Below are positions 9,400-18,724 of a DNA stretch of 64,000 bases, piece after piece. The stretch's first letter is position 1, and the number at the start of each line of letters is the position of its first letter. The position numbers were made by a program, and so were the translations under genes. Under the pieces are notes generated by a model. It was not told the origin of the DNA. It ran no database searches and saw nothing but the letters and a program-made list of their open reading frames with translations. The stretch lies in NCBI GenBank assembly GCA_023262855.1, contig JALQYQ010000010.1, positions 18,173 to 82,172 of the forward strand. Direction: 5' to 3'. This DNA comes from Crocinitomicaceae bacterium (GTDB lineage Bacteria > Bacteroidota > Bacteroidia > Flavobacteriales_D > Crocinitomicaceae).

Positions 9400-9807
9400 T
9401 TATTTACCTGAAAATACCATTGTTTTTTCTTGATATCCGTTCAAGTACAAACTGTATGTTTCGAGAATTCCTTTGAACACTTTTAAAAATTCATCCGTTG
9501 TGAATTTCGTGCGATCAATCAAAATAACAAGTGCTTTGGAATCACCTTTTTGTTCAACAGATACGCACAGATCCTTTTTAATTAACTCTTCTTTGAGTTG
9601 ATTGAAAGATGACGTTAATTTTGAATAATCTTCAAGTGTGAACGTAAATTCAGTGTACAAATCTTTGAAATTTGCAAACCCTTGTTGGTGATTCAAATAA
9701 ATTTTTGATTCTAAATCTCGTGCAGAGATTTCTTGATATTGAGCGGTTAAATCAAATGAGCATACGCACATAAAGCCCAAAGTAGCAACTAGAATAGTTT
9801 TCCTCAT
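9400..9807 (-). CDS. Small secreted protein of unknown function
   Basis: This 135-residue protein has a signal peptide (MRKTILVATLGFMCVCSFDLTAQ) and a mixed charged body with no motif I recognise. It sits 31 bases upstream of the giant repeat protein on the same strand and has no terminator between, so the two probably form one transcript. It might assist or accompany that cargo protein; this is inference from position only. Confidence 0.6.
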   Translation of the reverse strand: MRKTILVATLGFMCVCSFDLTAQYQEISARDLESKIYLNHQQGFANFKDLYTEFTFTLEDYSKLTSSFNQLKEELIKKDLCVSVEQKGDSKALVILIDRTKFTTDEFLKVFKGILETYSLYLNGYQEKTMVFSGK

Positions 9808-9948
9808 TGGTAATAGTAATAGTAAATGACTAGTGTTATTTAAAACGTTAAACCGTTAAAAATAGTTGCACTAATGTAATAAATTTTAATTATTTAACCA
9901 ATACCAGTCAACATGAATTTTAAATCGTTCACATAATTTCTTTTTCTC

Positions 9949-9979
9949 TTGCATCAATACCACAAAAATGGTATTTTTG
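9949..9979 (+). promoter_or_regulatory. suf operon promoter (Bacteroidetes type)
   Basis: TTG at 9949-9951, a 20-nt spacer and TATTTTTG at 9972-9979 match the Bacteroidetes primary-sigma consensus (TTG, about 19-21 nt, TAnnTTTG). It lies 56 bases upstream of the first suf start codon, leaving a leader of about 50 nt. Confidence 0.7.
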
Positions 9980-9996
9980 CAAAGGATTTAGCTTTT

Positions 9997-10015
9997 ATTT
10001 ATAATTAATCTAAAT
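9997..10015. promoter_or_regulatory. AT-rich imperfect palindrome in suf leader, possible operator
   Basis: The 19-mer has the form ATTTA-N9-TAAAT with further partial symmetry and lies 17 bases past the -7 box. A similar 19-mer sits on the candidate small-RNA promoter at about 42037-42055. Metal-dependent regulation of suf genes is known in other bacteria; a regulator here is inference, and AT richness makes chance matches easy. Confidence 0.3.
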
Positions 10016-10035
10016 AAAGAATTAATTAAAGAACA

Positions 10036-10359
10036 ATGATAACAGTAACTGATACAGCCAAAAAGCAAGCATTACGCTTGATGGAGGACGATGGGAAAGA
10101 AGGTTTTTTCATTCGTGTTGGAGTTGAAGGTGGCGGATGTTCGGGATTGATGTATCAATTAACATTCGACAACGAAGAAAAAGAAGGAGATAAGGCGTTT
10201 GAAGACAATGGAATCAAAGTAGTTGTCGATAAAAAAAGCTATTTGTATTTAATAGGTACAACTCTAGACTTTTCTGGCGGCTTAAATGGAAAAGGATTTG
10301 TTTTTAACAATCCAAACGCAGGTAGAACCTGTGGATGTGGTGAATCATTTTCGCTCTAA
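10036..10359 (+). CDS. A-type iron-sulfur carrier protein (HesB/IscA/SufA family)
   Basis: The 107-residue protein carries the three conserved cysteines of A-type carriers: C35 in VEGGGCSGLMYQL and C99/C101 in GRTCGCGESF near the C-terminus. Such proteins bind and pass on Fe-S clusters or iron in the cytoplasm. It is the first gene of the suf operon and lies 24 bases before sufB, which supports a SufA role. Confidence 0.93.
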   Translation: MITVTDTAKKQALRLMEDDGKEGFFIRVGVEGGGCSGLMYQLTFDNEEKEGDKAFEDNGIKVVVDKKSYLYLIGTTLDFSGGLNGKGFVFNNPNAGRTCGCGESFSL

Positions 10360-10383
10360 CTATTAATTTCTCAAGCACTAAAA

Positions 10384-11835
10384 ATGGGATATACAGAAAA
10401 CGAATTAGCCAAAGACCTTGAAAATCAAGAGTACAAATTTGGCTTCGTTACAAATATCGATTCCGACAAGGCTCCAAAAGGTCTTGATGAAAGCATCATT
10501 CGTTTCATTTCAGCTAAGAAAAATGAGCCCGAATGGATGTTAGAATATCGTTTAAAAGCATTTTCAATTTGGAAAGAAATGGTTGAACCATCTTGGGCAC
10601 ACGTTCATTATGAAAAACCAGATTTTCAGGAAATCACTTATTATTCAGCCCCAAAGCAAACCAAGAAATATGAATCTTGGGACGATGTAGATCCAGAAAT
10701 GAAAGCTACCATGGCTAAACTTGGTATTTCACTGGAAGAGCAACAACGATTAACAGGAACCAATGTCGCAGTTGATTTCGTGATGGATTCTGTTTCTGTT
10801 GCAACATCCTTTAAAGCGAAACTAGCAGAACTTGGAATTATCTTTTGCTCGTTTTCAGAAGCAGTTCAGGAGCATCCAGAATTGGTGAGGAAATACATGG
10901 GTTCAGTTGTTCCAATGACCGATAACTTTTATGCTGCTTTGAATTGTGCCGTATTCACAGATGGTTCTTTCTGCTACATTCCAAAAGGCGTGAAATGTCC
11001 AATGGAATTATCAACCTACTTCCGAATCAATGAAGGCGGAACAGGACAATTCGAACGCACCTTGGTGGTAGCCGATCAAGGTTCATACGTTTCTTATTTG
11101 GAAGGTTGTACTGCTCCACAACGCGATGAAAACCAATTACACGCTGCTGTTGTTGAATTAATCGCTTTGGACGATGCTGAAATAAAATATTCAACTGTAC
11201 AAAACTGGTATCCCGGCGATAAAGAAGGAAAAGGTGGAGTTTTCAATTTTGTAACAAAACGTGGAATGTGCGAACGAAATGCTAAAATTTCGTGGACACA
11301 GGTTGAAACTGGTTCGGCGGTTACGTGGAAATATCCGTCTTGTATTTTGAAAGGAGACAATTCGGTTGGTGAGTTTTACTCGGTTGCAGTAACAAACAAT
11401 TTCCAACAAGCTGATACTGGAACTAAAATGGTTCACCTAGGACGTAATACAAAAAGTACCATCATCTCAAAAGGAATTTCAGCAGGAAAATCGCAAAACT
11501 CATACCGTGGATTGGTACAAATTCACAAAAACGCATCAAACGCACGAAACTTCTCGCAATGTGATTCCTTGTTAATGACTGACGAATGTGGGGCTCACAC
11601 GTTTCCGTATATTGAATGTAAAAACAGTTCAGCAAAAATTGAACACGAAGCAACTACTTCAAAAATCGGTGAAGATCAAATCTTCTATTGCTTGCAACGT
11701 GGTATTTCTGAAGAAAAAGCAATTAGTTTAATTGTAAATGGTTACTGCAAAGAAGTATTAAATCAGTTGCCAATGGAATTTGCTGTAGAAGCACAAAAAT
11801 TATTAGCAATTAGTCTCGAAGGATCAGTAGGATAA
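10384..11835 (+). CDS. sufB: Fe-S cluster assembly scaffold SufB
   Basis: At 483 residues it has normal SufB length and no intein. Recognisable segments are [16 protein letters not shown] near the N-terminus, [22 protein letters not shown], the beta-helix region LEGCTAP...[10 protein letters not shown], and YRGLVQIHK...[10 protein letters not shown]...[15 protein letters not shown] at the C-terminus. SufB builds Fe-S clusters with SufC and SufD in the cytoplasm. It is followed by sufC after 12 bases. Confidence 0.97.
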   Translation: MGYTENELAKDLENQEYKFGFVTNIDSDKAPKGLDESIIRFISAKKNEPEWMLEYRLKAFSIWKEMVEPSWAHVHYEKPDFQEITYYSAPKQTKKYESWDDVDPEMKATMAKLGISLEEQQRLTGTNVAVDFVMDSVSVATSFKAKLAELGIIFCSFSEAVQEHPELVRKYMGSVVPMTDNFYAALNCAVFTDGSFCYIPKGVKCPMELSTYFRINEGGTGQFERTLVVADQGSYVSYLEGCTAPQRDENQLHAAVVELIALDDAEIKYSTVQNWYPGDKEGKGGVFNFVTKRGMCERNAKISWTQVETGSAVTWKYPSCILKGDNSVGEFYSVAVTNNFQQADTGTKMVHLGRNTKSTIISKGISAGKSQNSYRGLVQIHKNASNARNFSQCDSLLMTDECGAHTFPYIECKNSSAKIEHEATTSKIGEDQIFYCLQRGISEEKAISLIVNGYCKEVLNQLPMEFAVEAQKLLAISLEGSVG

Positions 11836-11847
11836 AACATTATAGAA

Positions 11848-12603
11848 ATGATTACAATAAAAAATCTACATGCCTCAATTGATGGCAAAGAAATATTAAA
11901 AGGCTTGAACTTAGAAGTGAAAGCTGGAGAAGTTCACGCAATCATGGGGCCAAATGGTGCTGGAAAAAGTACATTAGCATCTGTTTTAGCTGGTCGCGAA
12001 GAATATGAAATTACAGAAGGATCGGTTGATTTTGATGGACAAGATTTATTAGAATTGTCTACTGAAGATCGTGCTAGAGAAGGTTTATTCTTAGCTTTTC
12101 AATATCCAATTGAAATCCCAGGTGTTTCAAACATTAATTTCTTGCGCACTTCTTTGAATGAAATCAGAGATTACAAAGGTGAAGAACAAATTTCAGCAAA
12201 GGATTTCATGGCGTTGGTTCGTGAGAAATCTGCCTTGGTTGAATTGGACGCTAAATTGGCGTCACGTTCAGTGAATGAAGGTTTTTCAGGAGGTGAAAAG
12301 AAACGTAACGAGATATTCCAAATGGCAATGTTGAATCCGAAATTGTCGATTTTGGATGAAACCGATTCTGGTTTGGACATTGATGCTTTGCGCATTGTGG
12401 CTAATGGTGTAAACAAATTGAAATCACCTGAAAATGCTACAATTGTGATTACACATTACCAACGTCTATTGGATTATATCGTCCCAGATGTTGTACATGT
12501 TTTGTACAATGGTAAAATTGTAAAATCAGGTCCAAAAGAATTAGCATTGGAATTGGAAGAAAAAGGATACGATTGGATCAAAGCAGAAGTTGACGCTCAA
12601 TAA
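11848..12603 (+). CDS. sufC: Fe-S cluster assembly ATPase SufC
   Basis: The 251-residue ABC ATPase has Walker A GPNGAGKST (residues 34-42), the Q-loop AFQYPIEIPG, the signature FSGGEKKRNEI and Walker B LSILDETDSGLDID. The divergent EKKRNEI signature is typical for SufC. It powers the SufBCD scaffold. It lies between sufB and sufD with very short gaps. Confidence 0.97.
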   Translation: MITIKNLHASIDGKEILKGLNLEVKAGEVHAIMGPNGAGKSTLASVLAGREEYEITEGSVDFDGQDLLELSTEDRAREGLFLAFQYPIEIPGVSNINFLRTSLNEIRDYKGEEQISAKDFMALVREKSALVELDAKLASRSVNEGFSGGEKKRNEIFQMAMLNPKLSILDETDSGLDIDALRIVANGVNKLKSPENATIVITHYQRLLDYIVPDVVHVLYNGKIVKSGPKELALELEEKGYDWIKAEVDAQ

Positions 12604-12613
12604 CAGAAAACCG

Positions 12614-13906
12614 ATGAACGAACTTATTCAAGAATCAAAAGTCGCGGCCTTTGTAGAGCATCTGCCTCAAACAATGTTGGCAATTGACAAAGAACTTGTT
12701 TCAAAAGCTATTGCAACAATTAAGACTACAGATTTTCCTACAACACGCACAGAAGCATGGAAATACACGCGACTTGCTAGAATCGCAGCTATTTCAACAG
12801 CGAATCAAACTGCACGTGAAGGGAAAAATTTAAGCCGTGAAGACATTCATTCAAGCTATCAAATTACAAAAGATGGTTTAACATTTGTGTTTGAAAATGG
12901 TGTGTTTAGAAGTGATTTGTCTTCTGGTGAATTTCCTGCTGGTGCCACAATCAAACCATTGACAGGTTGCACAAAAGAAGAACTTGCTATTGTTGGAAAA
13001 TCACTTACATTAGAAAACGAAGTATTCAATGCGATGAACACTGCTTATGCAGTTGATGGAATGTACATTTCCATTCAAGATAAAGCAATTATTGATGCTC
13101 CGATTCAATTAATTCATCTGATTACAGGAAAAAACACCGTTTCAAATCTTCGCAATATTATTCAGATTGGAAAATTTGCCAAAGCAGAAATCATGCAGTC
13201 CTATTTTGCATTAGACGCTGAAGCATCTTTCACGAATGTTGTAACTGAAGTAATTGTGGCTGAAAATGCGCATTTAACGATCAATAAATTGCAATACGAA
13301 GAAGAAGGAAATTATCACATTTCTACGGAGCAAGTTGATCAAGCAAAAGACTCAACATTCACGATCAATACAATGTCTTTAAATGGAACTTTGGTTCGCA
13401 ATAATTTAAACATCGAAGTAAATGGCGTGAATTGCATGACCAACCTTCATGGTGCTTATGTATTGAAAAGTAATCAGCATGTTGACAACCACACAATCGT
13501 TGATCACAAACAACCGCATTGCGAATCAAATGAGTTGTACAAAGGTGTGATGGACGAAAAATCCACTGGTGTTTTCAACGGAAAAGTCTTTGTGCGCAAA
13601 GACGCTCAAAAAATTAACGCCTTTCAATCGAACGGAAATGTCTTGTTGAGCGATGATGCAAGCATTAATTCAAAACCTGAATTAGAGATCTACGCGGATG
13701 ACGTAAAATGTTCACATGGTTCGACAACAGGTCAGTTAGATGAAGAAGCGGTATTCTACTTGCGTGCACGTGGAATTTCTGAAAAGTCAGCGCGCCACTT
13801 GATGGTTTCTGCATTTATCGAAGATGTGGTGACTAAAATTGAAAATGAAGCGTTTCTGAATTACACACATTCGCTACTAAAAGAACGATTTGGTTGGGAT
13901 TTCTAA
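12614..13906 (+). CDS. sufD: Fe-S cluster assembly protein SufD
   Basis: I choose ATG 12614 (430 residues), ten bases after the sufC stop; an ATG at 12590 inside sufC is also in frame. The SufB/SufD beta-helix family is shown by TEAWKYTRL near the N-terminus and by DNHTIVDHKQPHCESNELYKG and KCSHGSTTGQLDEEAVFYLRARGIS near the C-terminus. It is the last suf gene here; sufS and sufE are not in this window. A strong terminator follows. Confidence 0.95.
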   Translation: MNELIQESKVAAFVEHLPQTMLAIDKELVSKAIATIKTTDFPTTRTEAWKYTRLARIAAISTANQTAREGKNLSREDIHSSYQITKDGLTFVFENGVFRSDLSSGEFPAGATIKPLTGCTKEELAIVGKSLTLENEVFNAMNTAYAVDGMYISIQDKAIIDAPIQLIHLITGKNTVSNLRNIIQIGKFAKAEIMQSYFALDAEASFTNVVTEVIVAENAHLTINKLQYEEEGNYHISTEQVDQAKDSTFTINTMSLNGTLVRNNLNIEVNGVNCMTNLHGAYVLKSNQHVDNHTIVDHKQPHCESNELYKGVMDEKSTGVFNGKVFVRKDAQKINAFQSNGNVLLSDDASINSKPELEIYADDVKCSHGSTTGQLDEEAVFYLRARGISEKSARHLMVSAFIEDVVTKIENEAFLNYTHSLLKERFGWDF

Positions 13907-13928
13907 CCAAACTCATTGATACAAAAAA

Positions 13929-13957
13929 GGCGTCTATTTGATTAGACGCCTTTTTTT
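13929..13957. terminator. Intrinsic terminator after sufD
   Basis: GGCGTCTA, a 6-nt loop and TAGACGCC (13929-13950) are followed by seven T on the plus strand and preceded by six A, so it can also serve the converging gene. Confidence 0.88.
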
Positions 13958-14537
13958 ATTCATTGAAAAAATCAATATCATCATCTTCATCCATACTATC
14001 AAAATCCTTAATAATCATGGCAATTTCACTCATGATTTGCGATTTTTGAGGATCTTTTGGATCAGTGTCTTCTAAATATTCTCTTAAATGCAATTTTGCT
14101 TCTAAGACATGTCGCTCTTCAATTGGACCGGCCATGTTTTCAATAATTGTCAAACAATCCAGCGCTTCCATAAAATCACCATCAACAGCGATTTCGACAA
14201 AATCAGGCAAGAAGTACGTATAATCCAACTTACTATTCCAAATTGTTGTGAGCAATTGTTGGCGGATCGGTAAATAATCTGAATCATTTACCAAACGCAT
14301 CATTTCATCGACTGCTGAACTATCTTTTAAACTGCATAGAAACTCAACAATTTCCTCTCTAATTTTTGGCGATAAATCAGTCATTAACAACGCAGCCATT
14401 GGCTCCAAAATAGAACTATCACCATTTGCTTGTAAGGCTTTAATTGATGCACTTGCTTTCGCTTCATTTCCTGACATTAATTCAGCAAGTAAATTTTTAA
14501 TCTTTAATTTTTGTTGTTTGTTTGACGCCTCAGCCAT
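13956..14537 (-). CDS. HEAT-repeat-like cytoplasmic protein of unknown function
   Basis: ATG 14537 gives 193 residues starting MAEASNKQQK; an ATG at 14555 is possible. The sequence is all-helical with HEAT-like units (ALQANGDSSILEPMAALLM, KIREEIVEFLCSLKDSSAVDEMMRLV) and ends in an acidic tail (SMDEDDDIDFF). There is no signal peptide. The fold suggests a protein-interaction scaffold; no function can be named. Confidence 0.7.
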   Translation of the reverse strand: MAEASNKQQKLKIKNLLAELMSGNEAKASASIKALQANGDSSILEPMAALLMTDLSPKIREEIVEFLCSLKDSSAVDEMMRLVNDSDYLPIRQQLLTTIWNSKLDYTYFLPDFVEIAVDGDFMEALDCLTIIENMAGPIEERHVLEAKLHLREYLEDTDPKDPQKSQIMSEIAMIIKDFDSMDEDDDIDFFNE

Positions 14538-14601
14538 TGTTATTATTTTCTGCAAAGGTAATTAAATTCACTCCTTAAAAGTGCAAAACAAGAATGTTGA
14601 A

Positions 14602-14609
14602 TATCTTTG
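14602..14609 (+). promoter_or_regulatory. -7 promoter element TATCTTTG
   Basis: A perfect TAnnTTTG box ends 4 bases before ATG 14614. The transcript would have almost no leader. I do not see a clear TTG at the expected -33 distance. Confidence 0.45.
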
Positions 14610-14613
14610 TAGC

Positions 14614-15600
14614 ATGAAGTTGTTTTTTAAAGCCGTTTTTCTGTTGTTACTGATTGTACTTTTTAACGCATGTACAATTGAAGAAGCACGTCCATCCAAA
14701 AAGCAACATTTAAGAATTGCCTCGGATTGCCTGACGAAGAAAGATGAAAAATTGTTCCGAAACTTTGAAAAAAAATACAAAATTGATGTTCACATCGTTT
14801 CAATCTCAGCAGATTCTATTCAACAATTACTAAAAAAAGATGGCTTAACAACAAATATCGATTGCATTTTGGTCGCTTCAGTTTATGACATGGCTTCTAT
14901 TTCAGAGGCAAAAATGTTACATGAAAATTCGATGAAGGTTGTCACAAAGCAATTGTCTTCTAAATATATATCCGTTAAAAAAGATTTTATTGGAATCGGC
15001 TATGATCCTTATGTTTTTTTGACGAAAAATGACACCTTGGTCAAATGGAAAAATTATGCAGATCTTGTTAGCAACTATCAATTTACAAGTGATTTAAGTT
15101 CTAAAACGGATTTGTATCCTTACTATTCAACCGTTTACGCCAAAATTCAAAAGAGTGGCCAAAAACAAGTAAAAAAATGGATGAGCCAATTTTTGAAAAA
15201 CAAACAGGCTACTTTAAATGACTCACTTCAAATGAACGGGACAAATGCATTTTTTACACTTTATTCACACTACGAAAAAAATAAATCAACCTATAAACAC
15301 CTTAAAAAGTACAACCTGGTATTCCCTAATCAACGAAAAGCGGGTGTTTATTACAACATGGCTTGTTTCGGTATCGTTAAACAAGCAAGGAATTACACAA
15401 ATGCCCAGTTATTTTTAAACTACCTATTGATTGACAATGTAAACAAACGAATTACACACCAAATCAGTATTTTTCCTGTAATTACAGGTAAACAAAGTGC
15501 ATTTTCGTATCAAAACACCCGTTTCAAGAAATCAAGTGTCACTCCTATTCATCAATCAAAGTTCTACGGCAAAATCAAAATGCTTATAAATAATATTTAA
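14614..15600 (+). CDS. Periplasmic substrate-binding-like lipoprotein
   Basis: Start ATG 14614 gives 328 residues with the lipobox LFNACTIEE after a hydrophobic stretch. The body resembles iron(III)-type or spermidine-type solute-binding proteins: LRIASDCLTKKDEKLFRNFEKKYKIDVHIV at the N-terminus, DFIGIGYDPYVFLTKND in the hinge region and GVYYNMACFGIVKQA...NAQLFLNYLL near the end. No permease or ATPase gene is adjacent, so the substrate and the transport partner are unknown. The family call rests on overall pattern and is moderate. Confidence 0.65.
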   Translation: MKLFFKAVFLLLLIVLFNACTIEEARPSKKQHLRIASDCLTKKDEKLFRNFEKKYKIDVHIVSISADSIQQLLKKDGLTTNIDCILVASVYDMASISEAKMLHENSMKVVTKQLSSKYISVKKDFIGIGYDPYVFLTKNDTLVKWKNYADLVSNYQFTSDLSSKTDLYPYYSTVYAKIQKSGQKQVKKWMSQFLKNKQATLNDSLQMNGTNAFFTLYSHYEKNKSTYKHLKKYNLVFPNQRKAGVYYNMACFGIVKQARNYTNAQLFLNYLLIDNVNKRITHQISIFPVITGKQSAFSYQNTRFKKSSVTPIHQSKFYGKIKMLINNI

Positions 15601-15660
15601 CTTATTTATTTCCATATCATTAAACTTTTTCTTTTCTTTGCGCAACTGATTGAAACCACC

Positions 15661-16128
15661 ATGACGAGAAAAGAAAAATTTGTTCATCAATTGAACAACT
15701 TTGAGAGGATAGAAATATCTTCTTTTCACCGAAAAAGAAAACTTCTATTACTTGCAATAGTTACAGGTTTAGTTCTTATTCACAGTATTTTAGCACTTAA
15801 TTTATTCCCTTCAATTGTTCCGTTAGTAACACTCCTAGTTTCATTTGTTACATTAACGAAAATTGTTCTGACCGTTGATAAAACCATTTCAAGTGCTGCA
15901 ATAAAAGGAGATTCATTGATCTTGAAAAATACTCAAAATGAGAACTGTGTTACTTCCGTAAAAAGCATTCGAAAAATGAAAGCTAAGCGCATTGGTAAAA
16001 CCACTGTGACTTCTATTCAGTTTAACCTAGATGGTTCAAAAAGAAAGGCAATATTACTTTCAGATAACTCTGAAGTCATTGAGCCCTATGAAGCAATTCG
16101 TTCGGCGCAACGTTTATTTAAAAAATAA
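15661..16128 (+). CDS. Small membrane protein of unknown function
   Basis: The 155-residue protein has a charged N-terminus, two membrane helices (LLLLAIVTGLVLIHSILAL and IVPLVTLLVSFVTLTKIVLT) and a basic soluble C-terminal domain of about 85 residues. I recognise no family. It ends exactly where the RNase P RNA gene ends on the other strand. Confidence 0.6.
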   Translation: MTRKEKFVHQLNNFERIEISSFHRKRKLLLLAIVTGLVLIHSILALNLFPSIVPLVTLLVSFVTLTKIVLTVDKTISSAAIKGDSLILKNTQNENCVTSVKSIRKMKAKRIGKTTVTSIQFNLDGSKRKAILLSDNSEVIEPYEAIRSAQRLFKK

Positions 16129-16505
16129 AAGGCAAATCTATAAGCCGGGTTCTGTTCTCACATTGCTGTGATTGTCTATCATTTATCTAGCCCCAACTTC
16201 ACAATTGGGATCAATCGACCTACCCTCCGAGATCAGGCGAGCAACCCTCAAGCCTCGGTTTACATGGTCTTTCAGTCCGTAAGGTTTACCTTGCAACCAA
16301 CATCACTGCTGGCACGGTGAGCTCTTACCTCGCCTTTTCACCTTTTCCCAAACGAAGCGAACTTGTTTAGGTAGTTTTCCTTTCTGCGGCACTTTCTGTT
16401 ATCAACCAAAGCTGATACCTTCCCGTTAGGAAGTACGGCGCTCTATACTGCCCGGACTTTCCTCTCTCCATCTTACGACAGACAGCGATAGACCGATTTG
16501 CCTTT
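16129..16505 (-). ncRNA. rnpB: RNase P RNA
   Basis: On the minus strand the 5' part contains GAGGAAAGTCCGGGC and the 3' part ACAGAACCCGGCTTATA, the universally conserved strands that form P4. The ends AAAGGCAAATC and GATTTGCCTTT pair as P1 and set the limits at about 16505 and 16129. The length of about 375 nt and the AGAGGAAAG / GTAAACC / AGGGTTGCTCGCC segments fit a bacterial type A RNA, the catalytic subunit that trims tRNA 5' ends. Confidence 0.96.
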
Positions 16506-16508
16506 GTA

Positions 16509-16516
16509 CAAAGATA
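16509..16516 (-). promoter_or_regulatory. -7 promoter element of rnpB
   Basis: TATCTTTG on the minus strand ends 4-5 bases before the predicted 5' end of the RNase P RNA, and 6 bases past the stop codon of the upstream gene. Its -33 region would lie within that gene; no clear TTG is seen there. Confidence 0.55.
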
Positions 16517-16522
16517 CGTTAT

Positions 16523-17614
16523 TTAACGCTTGATAAACGATTTAATTCCAAGTCCAGATTCAGACTTCACAATCACCTGATAAGCTCCTGAAGCTAATCC
16601 TGACAATTGAATCGTTTCTTTCGTTCCATTTGCTTCAACACTCAACACTCGTTCACCCGAGGAATTAATTACCTCAATGCTTTTCATAGGTTGTAATGTT
16701 GCTATGAACAATTCATTTTGTGCAGGATTTGGATAAATATCCATCGCAATTTCAAGTTCATTGATTCCCGCATCAAGGTGACGATCAATATCACGGTATT
16801 CAATCGCGGTAACCGTTTCGTTGCCTAATAATTCATTTGTCGTGATTCGAAGAATTGGTTCTTTCTGACCATTTGTCCACCATTCATATTCATGACTTGC
16901 AGGAATTGGAATTGGAATCCATGTCGCACCAATAAATGGAAACGTATAATACAACGAATCACTTTCAGTAATATCATGTCTAATTCGCAACGCGTTAAAT
17001 GTTCCAAATGGCGTTGTGATTGAACCATAACCATCTACTTCTGTTGTTCTAGTGCGGTGTTGATTCCATTTTGCATCCAAAATTGGGTTAAAATCAACTA
17101 ATGTATATCCTCTTGAAAAATGAGTATTTCCAAAAGCTAATGGAAAATCATAGCGCGTTTCAATTGTATCTGACTGGAAAGGAACATCATTTCCCGAAAC
17201 AACCATTGAATAACCAACACTTGTCAGTGAATCAGCCGAACGTCTTGTGAAAGCAAACAAATTATCAATTGTTACTGGTAAAAAAGATGTCAACTGAGCA
17301 ATTGGTAAGGCCGTTGATTCAATGTAATAACTAGCCTGATATTTTGAAGGAGCAAATGGTCCAAATAGAAATTGAACAAACGTCGGAGCTCCACTCATTG
17401 ATCTGAAATCTTTAACTAGTTGGCTATTTACTGTCAACCCCGAAAAATCCCAAGTATACGCAGCTCCTGTAGATGCAAAATCAATTGTTGGATCTGTTGT
17501 TTGACTCATGCGAACGGTATCTCCACCAGTTGCAAAATCATCTTTAGTTAATGTAATTTGTGAAGAAGCGTATGTGTAAATTGAAATAGAAACGACTAGT
17601 AGTAATGTTTTCAT
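16523..17614 (-). CDS. Secreted protein with type A T9SS sorting domain
   Basis: The 363-residue product has a signal peptide (MKTLLLVVSISIYTYASSQ), a beta-rich body with no named domain and a C-terminal sorting domain (MDIYPNPAQNELFI...SGAYQVIVKSESGLGIKSFIKR). It is likely surface-exposed or released by T9SS. It follows the lipoprotein gene at 17653 by 38 bases and may be the last gene of the transcript started by the ECF sigma factor. Confidence 0.8.
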   Translation of the reverse strand: MKTLLLVVSISIYTYASSQITLTKDDFATGGDTVRMSQTTDPTIDFASTGAAYTWDFSGLTVNSQLVKDFRSMSGAPTFVQFLFGPFAPSKYQASYYIESTALPIAQLTSFLPVTIDNLFAFTRRSADSLTSVGYSMVVSGNDVPFQSDTIETRYDFPLAFGNTHFSRGYTLVDFNPILDAKWNQHRTRTTEVDGYGSITTPFGTFNALRIRHDITESDSLYYTFPFIGATWIPIPIPASHEYEWWTNGQKEPILRITTNELLGNETVTAIEYRDIDRHLDAGINELEIAMDIYPNPAQNELFIATLQPMKSIEVINSSGERVLSVEANGTKETIQLSGLASGAYQVIVKSESGLGIKSFIKR

Positions 17615-17652
17615 TTTATTTTTTTCTCAAAGTTAGTATTAATGCCAGAACA

Positions 17653-18723
17653 TCATTTAAATTCTACTGCAAAAGTTATTGTTGCTTCTAAAGGTAACAC
17701 TTCATTTGTTGCCACATTTTTCACGAAACAATCTATGTTACCCACTATTTTATAAATAGGCTTACCTTGAGAACTTGTTGAATAATAATCAACACCTAAG
17801 ACTTCAAATTCTGAAAGCTGATTATTTGCAGATAGCGTTGTATAGGTATTTCCGTCTTTTTTAAATATCAACTTCGTCTTAAAATCCCATTCAACAGTTG
17901 AACTATTGTTTTCGAATGAGGCAAAATCATCAATGAATTTACCATTCAAGCTACCATCTACCCAAATCGTGCGGGTACGCTTAGTTCCGTTCACAAAATT
18001 AATCTCAGCTTTCACGCTGCAGCCATATCCAGAAATGATTGTATCCAACTTGTTATTTGTAGAGACAAAATTCCCATTTAAATACCATTTAACACTGCTA
18101 ACATCCTGCGTATTCTCATCAACCCAAACTTGCAAATGTCCATTTTGACCTAGAAAATGTCTTAATTGACATGCTACATTTCTATGATAACCAATAATCA
18201 TGTCATTAGAAATAGTTGCAGAAGTGCCATCGTAAAAATGAACATTCGCACCTACATTGTATTTTCCAGGCTCATTGAATGTCACCGTATTTTGTGATGC
18301 GTATTCTCCATCTACAGTCCAATCAATGAAACTAATTAACGAGCTATTTGGTAATTGGTCTTTGGAAATTGATAATAACGGAGACTGAGGAAGTTTCGCA
18401 AATAGAATTCCCTGACTTAATGCATCTGTGATAGAAGTTTGATCCATATCAATGTTGCCGTTATAGAACCCAAGTTCAAATTCCATTGCACTATTTGCTA
18501 TTTTCCCAGTAAAAACATCCACATGATGGAATTGATCAATGAATGTACTCATTAAAAAACCATCATCACCAGCTGTTGCACTAAACGCCTCTGAACCAAG
18601 TGTTCCTTCAATTTTGAACACTGGTTTTTCATCTGGCTTTGGATCCTCAATAATGTCCTTATCACAACTTACAAGGGTAAGAAAGACTATAAAACCAAAG
18701 AGATATTTTAGCTTAATTTTCAT
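17653..18723 (-). CDS. Lipoprotein with PKD-like beta domains, unknown function
   Basis: The 356-residue protein begins MKIKLKYLFGFIVFLTLVSCDKD, a typical Bacteroidetes lipoprotein signal with Cys followed by DK. Middle segments (SFIDWTVDGEYASQNTVTFNEPGKYNVGANVHF and VSSVKWYLNGNFVSTNNKL) look like PKD or Ig-type folds. It starts one base after the stop of the beta-barrel gene on the same strand, so it probably belongs to that sigma-factor operon. Confidence 0.7.
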   Translation of the reverse strand: MKIKLKYLFGFIVFLTLVSCDKDIIEDPKPDEKPVFKIEGTLGSEAFSATAGDDGFLMSTFIDQFHHVDVFTGKIANSAMEFELGFYNGNIDMDQTSITDALSQGILFAKLPQSPLLSISKDQLPNSSLISFIDWTVDGEYASQNTVTFNEPGKYNVGANVHFYDGTSATISNDMIIGYHRNVACQLRHFLGQNGHLQVWVDENTQDVSSVKWYLNGNFVSTNNKLDTIISGYGCSVKAEINFVNGTKRTRTIWVDGSLNGKFIDDFASFENNSSTVEWDFKTKLIFKKDGNTYTTLSANNQLSEFEVLGVDYYSTSSQGKPIYKIVGNIDCFVKNVATNEVLPLEATITFAVEFK

Positions 18724-18724
18724 A

